Shown piece after piece: positions 1 to 5,268 of a stretch of DNA of 6,982 bases. The translations under genes were made by a program, and so were the position numbers. The DNA comes from Terriglobia bacterium (GTDB taxonomy: Bacteria > Acidobacteriota > Terriglobia > UBA7540): positions 1-6,982 of the forward strand of contig JALHUF010000229.1 in assembly GCA_022866195.1 (NCBI GenBank). Direction: 5' to 3'. Every line of letters begins with the position of its first letter. The stretch's first letter is position 1. A model generated the notes under the pieces. The model saw only the letters and a list, made by a program, of their open reading frames with translations, ran no database searches and was not told where the DNA came from.

Positions 1-1100
1 ATTGGGGCGACAAGTGCTCGGACAAGTTCCGCAAGCGTGCCCGCACCGACCGTCAACCGGTCATCGAGGACCTGCTCGAGTTCCGCGACAAGGCGCTCGA
101 GGAAGGCTACGCACCGCCCCAGGGAGGCGGCCGACCCACGGTGGGTATTCCGCGCAGCATGTATTTCTACGACCGCTTCCCCTTCTGGTGCGCGTACTTC
201 CAGGAACTGGGCTTCGATGTCGTGGTCTCGTCGCCCACGGACCGAAGGATTACCGCCCTGGGTGAGGAGTTGACCATCGCCGAGCCCTGCTTTCCGGTCA
301 AACTGGCCCACGGGCACGTTCAGGAATTGCGCGAGCGGGGCGTGGACTACATCCTCATCCCCAACGCCGTCAACGACGAGGCCCCGGCGAGCCGGGTGGA
401 CTCCCACATGTGCCCCTGGAACCAGACTCTCCCCTTTGTCGTGCGGGCCGTGCCACAACTGGAGGATGTGCGGGGGAAGTTCTTGGCGCCCACTGTCCAC
501 TTTCGCTACGGCAGGAAGCATGTCGAAAAAGAGCTGGGGGAGTTCGCGCGGACCCTGAAGATTTCGCGGCGGGCGAGCGACCGGGCCGTCCTGGCGGCCT
601 ATGCGGCCCAAGGTGCTTTTACCGACACGCTGCTGGAAGCGGGCGCCCAGGCGCTCGAGAAGCTCCGCGCCACCGGCGAGCCCGCGCTGGTGCTGCTGGG
701 CCGCACTTATAACATCTACGACCGCAGTGGGAACTGCGACATCCCGCGCAAGCTCCGCACCATCTACGGCGCGAATGTCCTCCCGATGGATTTCCTGCCC
801 CTGGACCTGGAAGATATCTCCGACGTGAATCCGAACATGTACTGGAACTCGGGACGGAGAATCCTGGCTGCGGCGCGCATCGCTCAGCGCCACCGCAACT
901 TGCACCTGATCTACATCTCCAATTTCAAGTGCGGGCCGGATTCCTACATCAAGTCGTTCCTGGACGACGCGGCCGGCAGGCCCTCGCTGGTGCTCCAGTT
1001 CGACGGCCACTCGAATGACGCAGGCTTCATCACGCGCTGCGAAGCTTATCTGGATAGCAAAGGGTTCTTGCGATGCCAGCCTTCCGCCATCGCCACGTAA
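1..1100 (+). CDS. DUF2229 / acyl-CoA dehydratase activase-related protein, C-terminal part (5' end outside window)
   Basis: Reading from base 3 the frame is open from the window edge to TAA at 1098-1100, giving 365 residues. The GTG at 141 is internal, because recognisable family sequence (WGDKCSDKFRKRARTDR) lies upstream of it. Residues about 46-260 match the DUF2229 region of CoA-enzyme activase-related proteins (GIPRSMYFYDRFPFW; AEPCFPVKLAHGHV with C96; MCPWNQTLPF with C137). The C-terminal third is HgdB-like (LLGRTYNIYD; NFKCGPDS; HSNDAG). The conserved cysteines suggest iron-sulfur cluster binding. In many genomes this region is fused to an N-terminal BadF/HgdC-type ATPase and a C-terminal HgdB module in one giant protein; an ATPase part, if present, would lie upstream of the window. 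The exact substrate of these proteins is not established. The downstream HgdB-like gene overlaps it by 28 bp, so the two are very probably co-expressed. Where I recall DEHS in relatives this protein has DGHS, a possible divergence. Confidence 0.85.
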   Translation, partial: WGDKCSDKFRKRARTDRQPVIEDLLEFRDKALEEGYAPPQGGGRPTVGIPRSMYFYDRFPFWCAYFQELGFDVVVSSPTDRRITALGEELTIAEPCFPVKLAHGHVQELRERGVDYILIPNAVNDEAPASRVDSHMCPWNQTLPFVVRAVPQLEDVRGKFLAPTVHFRYGRKHVEKELGEFARTLKISRRASDRAVLAAYAAQGAFTDTLLEAGAQALEKLRATGEPALVLLGRTYNIYDRSGNCDIPRKLRTIYGANVLPMDFLPLDLEDISDVNPNMYWNSGRRILAAARIAQRHRNLHLIYISNFKCGPDSYIKSFLDDAAGRPSLVLQFDGHSNDAGFITRCEAYLDSKGFLRCQPSAIAT

Positions 1101-2395
1101 GCCGCAAGATCAACCCCCAGCACCCCCTGGCGGGGAAGAAGGTCTATATCCCTACTATGGGCGAGGGGAGTCCGGAATGCTTCGCGGCCTGTTTCCGCTG
1201 GCTGGGTATCGACGCGGAACCCACGCCGACGTCGAACGAGCGGACGCAAGAACTGGGCGCCAAGTTCACCACCGGCGACGAATGCTATCCCGCCAAGGTG
1301 ACGGTGGGCGATTTCATGCGCGTCATCGAGGCACCCGGGTTCGATCCCAAGCGTGCCGCTTTCTTCATGCCCACGGCAGAGGGCCCTTGCCGCTTCGGCC
1401 AGTACGCGCACTTTCTGCGGAAGGTCTTACGCGACGCGGGCTGGGGCGGCATCGAGGTGCTTTCCCCCACCAGCGAGAACGGTTACGCGGACCTAGGTGA
1501 CATCGGCAGCTTGTTTGTGCGCGGAGCCTGGCGCGCGCTGGTGGGTGGGGATACGCTCCACCGGGCCCTGCTCAAGACACGGCCCTATGAAACCACGCCC
1601 GGCGCGGCCGAAGGCGCCTACCAGGAGAGCCTGCGCGACTTCTGCGACACCCTGGAATCCAGTTGCGCCGACCCCGGCTGCCAGCTCCGCTCGCTGGTCG
1701 CCTCGCTGGTGCGGGCGCGGGAGCGCTTCCGTCGCATCCCCGCGAACTACGACCCCGAAGCCCCGCTGATCGGCGTGGTGGGCGAGATCTTCTGCCGCCT
1801 GCACACCTTCTCGAATGAGGACCTCGTCCGCCGGCTGGAAGGGTTCGGAGCCGAAACCTGGCTCAGCCACATCGCCGAGTGGGTCGCTTACACCAACGCG
1901 GACGTGGAACGCAAGCTGCGCCTGCGCGGTCGCACCATTTCTCTCGACATGCTCAAGGCCAAGATCCGGTCGCACGTCCAGCTCGCCGACGAACACGCCT
2001 TGACGGCGCCCTTTCAGGAAGATTTTGTGGGCTACGAGGAGCCAGAGGACATCCAGGAGATCCTGGACTTGGCGTGGCCTTATCTGCCGGCCAGCGGGGC
2101 GCTCGGCGAAATGGTGTTGAGTGTCGGCAAGGCCGCCTACCTCGCCAAGCACGGCGCGGACGGCATCATCGATATCAGCCCCTTCACCTGCATGAACGGC
2201 ATCGTGAGCGAGTCCATCTACCCCAAGCTCAGCAAGGACTACGGCGGGATTCCCATCCGCAACTTCTACTTCGACGGCACCCAGTCCGACCTCGACCGCG
2301 ACCTGGGCATCTACCTGGAACTGGCCCGCTCCTACCGCGAGAAGAAACCCTTCCAACGCACCTACCCGGCTTACTTCCCGCAGCCGGTGGGGTGA
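1073..2395 (+). CDS. HgdB-like 2-hydroxyacyl-CoA dehydratase-family protein (COG3581-like)
   Basis: The product is 440 residues. It resembles the C-terminal HgdB-type module of the large CoA-dehydratase activase proteins: YIPTMGEGSPECFAACF at about 25-41, TTGDECYPAKVTVGDF with C71, TAEGPCRFGQY with C106, VGEIFCRLHTFSN with C241 and DISPFTCMNGIVSE with C373. These cysteines sit where the family is expected to hold an iron-sulfur cluster. Related D-component proteins take part in radical dehydration of 2-hydroxyacyl-CoA; whether this subfamily does so is not known. The ATG at 1073 is chosen because AAAGGG ends 8 nt upstream and because the HgdB-like similarity begins soon after, near residue 20. 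The start lies inside the preceding gene in another frame, a layout typical of translational coupling. The family is often fused to the DUF2229 part as one protein, so a split or a frameshift were both considered; the natural start and ribosome site favour two genes. The stop TGA is at 2393-2395. Confidence 0.87.
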   Translation: MPAFRHRHVSRKINPQHPLAGKKVYIPTMGEGSPECFAACFRWLGIDAEPTPTSNERTQELGAKFTTGDECYPAKVTVGDFMRVIEAPGFDPKRAAFFMPTAEGPCRFGQYAHFLRKVLRDAGWGGIEVLSPTSENGYADLGDIGSLFVRGAWRALVGGDTLHRALLKTRPYETTPGAAEGAYQESLRDFCDTLESSCADPGCQLRSLVASLVRARERFRRIPANYDPEAPLIGVVGEIFCRLHTFSNEDLVRRLEGFGAETWLSHIAEWVAYTNADVERKLRLRGRTISLDMLKAKIRSHVQLADEHALTAPFQEDFVGYEEPEDIQEILDLAWPYLPASGALGEMVLSVGKAAYLAKHGADGIIDISPFTCMNGIVSESIYPKLSKDYGGIPIRNFYFDGTQSDLDRDLGIYLELARSYREKKPFQRTYPAYFPQPVG

Positions 2396-2431
2396 AAGTG
2401 GGCATTATTCCGGAGAGTCACGCTGCCAATT

Positions 2432-2440
2432 TGCTAGAAT
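2432..2440 (+). promoter_or_regulatory. Possible extended -10 promoter of the DUF433 gene
   Basis: TGC followed by TAGAAT (2435-2440) forms an extended -10 element, 44 bp before the DUF433 ATG. No good -35 is seen at 16-18 bp spacing. The same TGC-TAnnnT form occurs before dnaA in this window, which gives it modest support. Start of transcription would be near 2447. Confidence 0.35.
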
Positions 2441-2484
2441 TGCAGCTAGAGTCAGGCGGACGGAAGCACGTGGAGGCAGGGAGA

Positions 2485-2715
2485 ATGAAATTCCAACGCA
2501 TTACGACAGATCCACAGCAAATGGGCGGCGTCCCCTGTATCCGCGGCTTGCGCATACCCGTCGCTACCGTCGTCGGTATGATCGCCGACGGCATGACGGA
2601 AGATGAGATCCTCCGGGCCTACCCCGACCTGGAACGCGAAGACCTTCGTGAAGCCCTGAAGTATGCGGCCGAGCCTCTGCGCGAACGAGAGCTCCCGCTA
2701 GTGGAAACGACTTGA
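2485..2715 (+). CDS. DUF433 family small protein (VapB45-type antitoxin-like)
   Basis: The product is 76 residues and matches the DUF433 family closely: KFQRITTDPQQMGGVPCIRG at 2-21, RIPVATVVGMIADGMTEDEI at 23-42, then YPDLEREDLREALKYAAE at 46-63. The family is a small helical DNA-binding-like domain, and members paired with a DUF5615/PIN-like toxin act as antitoxins that repress their own operon. ATG 2485 is preceded by a strong ribosome site (GGAGG at 2472-2476, 8 nt away), and the family normally begins at M-x-F-x-R-I-T, so this start is preferred. The frame is open further back to a GTG at 2392 that overlaps the upstream stop, but those 31 extra residues are unlike the family. A DUF5615-type toxin would normally follow within a few bases; nothing like it is present downstream, so this copy looks orphaned. 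Antitoxin function is therefore uncertain. Confidence 0.9.
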   Translation: MKFQRITTDPQQMGGVPCIRGLRIPVATVVGMIADGMTEDEILRAYPDLEREDLREALKYAAEPLRERELPLVETT

Positions 2716-2795
2716 AATCACGCCCACAAAGAACATCGATACAAACACCGTCGGCCGTGGGCACTTGTTCCGATTCGATTCGCAACAATACCCAC

Positions 2796-2824
2796 TTGAC
2801 AATCCCAATGCCCCGTAACACACT
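2796..2824 (+). promoter_or_regulatory. Candidate promoter for the DCD-like membrane protein gene
   Basis: A perfect -35 hexamer TTGACA (2796-2801) is followed after 17 bp by CACACT (2819-2824). That hexamer keeps the most important -10 positions (second A, last T) but is otherwise poor. A better-looking CATAAT at 2831-2836 is 29 bp from TTGACA and has no -35 of its own. Transcription from the 17-bp pair would begin near 2831, giving a leader of about 35 nt. Confidence 0.35.
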
Positions 2825-2865
2825 TCGCAACATAATTTAGTGCTTTTGAGAGGAGACACCAGCCG

Positions 2866-3771
2866 ATGCCGTTTCTCACCGCAGGCCAGTTGAAGGCACG
2901 CTTGCTTGAAATGCCGCTCGGGGACGCTGTAAGCCTTTGCGAAAGCGGTCGATGGACTGATCTTGGAGACCGACTGGGTATCTACCCGTTCAGAGACGAG
3001 AATCTCGGAACGGTGGTCTACGACCTCAGCGTGGGAAACGAGGCCTATTCTCTTCGAAAAGCCGAGAAGCAGACTATTACGAGGGAGCGTCCCTTGAAGA
3101 TCGACCCGGGCGAGACTGTTTTGGTCTTGACAGACGAATACATCATCGTCACGCCGAAACATTCGGGGTTAGTCCTATGCCGAGCTAGAATCATGGGTGA
3201 GGGCCTTTCGCAGAGCTCGGCTAGGGTCGACCCGACTTGGTATGGGAAGTTGCATGTATCCCTTACTAATAACACAAAGGCAGTCATCACATTGCCATAC
3301 AGGGAGGAGTTCTGTACATTGGGCCTCACCGAACTTGCTGAGCCGATACCACGGGAGCGGTTCCTTACAAGGAAGCTCGTTCCTTTCCTGGGACAAACCA
3401 CACTTGATTATCTCCCCAGGCACGCCGCGCAGTGGCGCCCGGCTAAGCCCGGAGCGGTTGTGCTGGATGATTTGGACGGGATGGTCGACCTGTTCGGCCC
3501 GCCTTTCGACATAGTCCGAGGGGCTGTCTACAAAGTGAAGCAGGACATTATCGAGTGGATGGAACAGAGGTGGGCTCCGAATGCCTTGCGAGATCTTAAG
3601 GCTATGATTTGGCAGGAGGAAGTCGAGACCCTCAAGAAAGCTCTGGAGCATCAGCAGTCTGCGCATGACAAGGGCCTGGCAGAGCAGCAGCGACAGACCC
3701 GCTATCTCCTCATAACCTTGTTACTGCTTGTGCTGGGCTGGCTCGTCGCTCTTTTCTTCCGCGGAAGATAG
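2866..3771 (+). CDS. Tail-anchored protein with divergent dCTP deaminase/dUTPase-like domain
   Basis: The product is 301 residues; I do not recognise a named family for the whole chain. ATG 2866 is preceded by AGGAGA (2851-2856) at 9 nt. Residues about 38-158 follow the strand order of dCTP deaminase/dUTPase proteins: VYDLSVG (51-57), IDPGETVLVLTDEYIIVTP (79-97), LCRARIMGEGL (104-114), ARVDPTWYGKLHVSLTNN (119-136), then TLGLTEL (151-157). The RVDPxWxG motif is kept. By eye, the serines and second arginine of the deaminase RSSLGRKGL motif are replaced (RARIMGEGL), and the catalytic glutamate of GCIVLEF aligns with serine 132. This suggests nucleotide binding without classic deamination. Residues 160-220 are a proline-containing linker, 225-278 a charged helix or coiled coil, and 279-297 a hydrophobic segment followed by RGR, so a C-terminal membrane anchor with a cytoplasmic body. 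Base composition is less GC-rich than the flanking genes, a sign of transfer. The gene is convergent with the winged-helix-like gene, overlapping by 51 bp. Confidence 0.75.
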   Translation: MPFLTAGQLKARLLEMPLGDAVSLCESGRWTDLGDRLGIYPFRDENLGTVVYDLSVGNEAYSLRKAEKQTITRERPLKIDPGETVLVLTDEYIIVTPKHSGLVLCRARIMGEGLSQSSARVDPTWYGKLHVSLTNNTKAVITLPYREEFCTLGLTELAEPIPRERFLTRKLVPFLGQTTLDYLPRHAAQWRPAKPGAVVLDDLDGMVDLFGPPFDIVRGAVYKVKQDIIEWMEQRWAPNALRDLKAMIWQEEVETLKKALEHQQSAHDKGLAEQQRQTRYLLITLLLLVLGWLVALFFRGR

Positions 3772-4185
3772 AGACGGGCTAACAAGTGCTTGGACCAACG
3801 GTTCGCCTATAACCTTCCGCGCAATCGCTGATTCGAATCTGTCCTCTGCCTCGGTGGCGCCGATGGGCGTGAGCTCGTAGAAGCGTTGAGGAGCCCAGCT
3901 GTCATGAACGAAAATAAGTTCATCGAGCAGCCGCTTTCGCTCGAGAGACCACAAGCAGTTCCATAGCTCGTACGAGAAAACAATTGGCTGGGAAACGAAT
4001 CGAAAGTACTCCTTCGCCGCTAAGTCACACAACGTCTTGAGCGCCTTATGCAGCGTGTACTCAGGCACGCGTCGGAAGTCAGCCTTCCTGAAACTGAGCA
4101 AAGTGAACAGGACCAGGTCTTCGGCCCCAAGTGCATTCCTGGACTGAGTGGCCGAGCAAGTCACTTTACCGCGCCACATAGCCAT
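3721..4185 (-). CDS. Hypothetical protein, probable winged-helix DNA-binding protein
   Basis: The product is 154 residues from the ATG at 4185; no named family is recognised. An early helical part (AEDLVLFTLLSFRKADF, 21-37) leads to ALKTLCDLA (48-56). The segment FSYELWNCLWSLERKRLLDE (70-89) with FYELTPIGATEAEDRFESA (102-120) has the helix-then-wing look of winged-helix regulators, in which ELTxxG commonly closes the wing. The tail (about 139-154) is polar and charged. An in-frame TTG at 4194 and an ATG at 4179 are alternative starts. The promoter-like pair upstream places transcription start near 4195, so the transcript would be nearly leaderless and no ribosome site is seen. The 3' end overlaps the membrane protein gene by 51 bp, tail to tail. 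No plus-strand reading frame competes over most of its length. Regulation of its own promoter through the palindrome at 4217-4228 is plausible but inferred. Confidence 0.62.
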   Translation of the reverse strand: MAMWRGKVTCSATQSRNALGAEDLVLFTLLSFRKADFRRVPEYTLHKALKTLCDLAAKEYFRFVSQPIVFSYELWNCLWSLERKRLLDELIFVHDSWAPQRFYELTPIGATEAEDRFESAIARKVIGEPLVQALVSPSLSSAEEKSDEPAQHKQ

Positions 4186-4201
4186 GGCACCCAACGACCT
4201 G

Positions 4202-4230
4202 AGTATAGCCCCACTTGACTCGCGAGTCTA
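4202..4230 (-). promoter_or_regulatory. Promoter of the winged-helix-like gene
   Basis: On the minus strand, TAGACT (4230-4225) is followed after exactly 17 bp by TATACT (4207-4202). The predicted start near 4195 lies about 10 nt from the ATG at 4185. The -35 box overlaps a perfect palindrome. Confidence 0.5.
4217..4228. promoter_or_regulatory. Perfect 12-bp palindrome, candidate operator
   Basis: GACTCGCGAGTC is its own reverse complement and lies across the -35 box and the upstream end of the spacer of the minus-strand promoter. A dimeric regulator bound here would block RNA polymerase. The obvious candidate is the adjacent winged-helix-like protein acting on its own gene; that link is inference. 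Confidence 0.4.
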
Positions 4231-4345
4231 GGCGAACAAAAGGGAAGAGTCAAGCCGCATTTTGCATCGGCCGTGCTGTTCTCGCATCCACCCCCTTGGA
4301 GGGCTGCTACGACTTACCGCGTAAGTTATCACTCTGGGCGTTTCT

Positions 4346-4387
4346 GCGCGCACCTAGTAGTGCCCCTACCCAGCATCTAGGTCGCGC
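4346..4387. repeat. Inverted repeat in non-coding region
   Basis: GCGCG-C-ACCTAG (4346-4357) pairs with CTAGGTCGCGC (4377-4387), giving 11 pairs with one bulged base (C4351) around a 19-base loop that itself holds GTAG/CTAC. It lies in the stretch 4231-4438, which has no credible gene. A smaller repeat, ACTTAC-CGC-GTAAGT, is at 4312-4326. No T-run follows, so a classic terminator is not supported; a small structured RNA or a relic of an insertion are possibilities. Confidence 0.35.
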
Positions 4388-4431
4388 AAGGTCTGCCGGC
4401 GCCCGCCATTTTCTGACCGCCGTGCACGACC

Positions 4432-4465
4432 GCGGGCATCAGCTGCCGGGCAGCCTGATGCCCGC
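4432..4465. repeat. Long near-perfect hairpin across the kdsB stop codon
   Basis: GCGGGCATCA (4432-4441) pairs perfectly with TGATGCCCGC (4456-4465), and inside it GCTGCC (4442-4447) pairs with GGCAGC (4449-4454); only C4455 is bulged. Further out, GCCGT (4419-4423) can pair with ACGGC (4466-4470). The hairpin contains the last codons and the TGA of kdsB. Neither side has a T-run, so it is not a standard intrinsic terminator, but it could protect the 3' end of the kdsB message or act as an atypical terminator. Confidence 0.6.
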
Positions 4466-5188
4466 ACGGCGGAAATAGTCCTCAACCTCTTTCAAGTCCT
4501 CTCCCGTATCGACGCCAATCGTATCTTGGGAGGTTTCGACGACGGTGATGGGGATGCCGTTTTCCAAGAACCGCAATTGCTCCAGCTTTTCGTGCTGCTC
4601 GAGCTGAGAGGGCGGCAAGGTGTGAAACTGCCGCAAGGCCTCGCCCGCATAAGCGTAAAGCCCGAGGTGTTTGTAATACTGCACGCGCCCGGAGCCATCG
4701 CGGTCGTGGGGGATAAGCGTGCGCGAGAAGTAGAGCGCCCGGCCCCTCAAGTCGGTCACGACCTTCACATTGTGCGGGTTCCGCGCTTGTTCAGGAGTAA
4801 TGGCCACCTGGAGCGTCGATACCCGGGTTTCCGGAGATTCGCGAAACGGTCGCAGCAGCAGCTCGACATGCTCCGCCGTGACCATCGGCTCGTCGCCCTG
4901 GATGTTTACGTAGATGTCCGCCGGTTCACGGGCCATTACCTCGACCACGCGATCCGTTCCTGAGCGGTGGGCGGAGGAGGTCATCGCGACGGGAATCTGG
5001 TTTCCCCGGCAATAAGCGGCAATCTCCTCGGAATCAGTGGCCACCACAAGCGCGTCAAGGCACTGCGCCTGGCGTGCGCGCCAATACACCCAAGCAATCA
5101 TCGGCTGGCCGCAAATCAGCCGCAGCAGCTTGCGCGGCAGGCGCGTGGATTCGAGTCGCGCCGGGATGGCACCCAGGACCCTGCTCAT
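4439..5188 (-). CDS. kdsB: 3-deoxy-manno-octulosonate cytidylyltransferase (CMP-Kdo synthetase)
   Basis: The enzyme activates Kdo with CTP to CMP-Kdo and pyrophosphate in the cytoplasm, feeding lipid A-Kdo assembly for lipopolysaccharide. The 249-residue product is of normal family length. Diagnostic motifs appear in order: AIPARLESTRLPRK at 7-20 (nucleotide-binding loop), VVATDSEEI at 48-56, AHRSGTDR at 73-80, VNIQGDEPM at 94-102 (the aspartate contacts the metal), NPHNVKVV at 137-144, ALYFSRTLIPHDRD at 151-164, HLGLYAY at 174-180, QLEQHEKLEQLRFLENG at 195-211 and GVDTGEDL at 225-232. The usual GKPL after STRLP is RKLL here, a small change in a variable part. ATG 5188 fits the family start; upstream GGTGG is only a weak ribosome site. 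The gene is divergent from the AIR-synthase-like gene, and its promoter probably lies at 5252-5257. It is not in an operon with other visible Kdo genes. Confidence 0.96.
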   Translation of the reverse strand: MSRVLGAIPARLESTRLPRKLLRLICGQPMIAWVYWRARQAQCLDALVVATDSEEIAAYCRGNQIPVAMTSSAHRSGTDRVVEVMAREPADIYVNIQGDEPMVTAEHVELLLRPFRESPETRVSTLQVAITPEQARNPHNVKVVTDLRGRALYFSRTLIPHDRDGSGRVQYYKHLGLYAYAGEALRQFHTLPPSQLEQHEKLEQLRFLENGIPITVVETSQDTIGVDTGEDLKEVEDYFRRAGIRLPGS

Positions 5189-5210
5189 ACGGCCACCATG
5201 TTAGGCTCGT

Positions 5211-5235
5211 AGGGACGGGTCTCAGACCCGCCCCT
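5211..5235. repeat. REP-like inverted repeat in the kdsB 5' leader
   Basis: AGGGACGGGTCT (5211-5222) and AGACCCGCCCCT (5224-5235) are inverted copies with one mismatch (A5215 against C5231) around a central C. GC-rich hairpins of this form resemble dispersed REP-type elements in bacterial genomes, but only one copy is present here, so dispersal cannot be judged. Transcribed from the minus-strand promoter at 5252-5257, it would fold in the kdsB leader, ending about 22 nt before the start codon. Confidence 0.6.
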
Positions 5236-5251
5236 GGCAAATGCCAACGGG

Positions 5252-5259
5252 ATTATACT
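5252..5259. promoter_or_regulatory. Overlapping divergent -10 elements (kdsB and AIR-synthase-like gene)
   Basis: ATTATACT reads TATACT (5254-5259) on the plus strand and TATAAT (5257-5252) on the minus strand, sharing the central TATA. The plus-strand element would start transcription near 5266, only about 3 nt before the ATG at 5269. The minus-strand element would give kdsB a leader of about 55-60 nt. Neither has a good -35 at normal spacing, so strength is uncertain. Confidence 0.45.
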
Positions 5260-5268
5260 CGGTGGGCT

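Noticed and set aside
1058..1064. AAAGGGT as a possible -1 slippery site joining the two dehydratase-like frames
   Set aside because: The heptamer is not in the required phase with the zero frame, and the downstream frame has its own start and ribosome site.
1493..2356. Minus-strand open frame of 287 codons
   Set aside because: It is antisense to the HgdB-like gene, has the composition of a GC-rich shadow frame and resembles no family.
2392..2484. Earlier GTG start that would add 31 residues to the DUF433 protein
   Set aside because: The family begins at the ATG at 2485, which has a strong GGAGG site; the extension is unlike the family.
3776..3800. GGCTAAC after the membrane protein stop as a possible integron attC core
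   Set aside because: It differs from the consensus, no matching GTTRRRY partner is found at a suitable distance, and it lies inside the minus-strand gene.
3831..3842. GATTCGAATC, resembling a tRNA T-arm
   Set aside because: No acceptor, D-arm or anticodon stems surround it; it is a short palindrome inside a coding region.
4215..4478. Plus-strand open frame of 87 codons starting at TTG
   Set aside because: No ribosome site, low-complexity translation, crosses the operator palindrome and the kdsB end; not credible as a protein.
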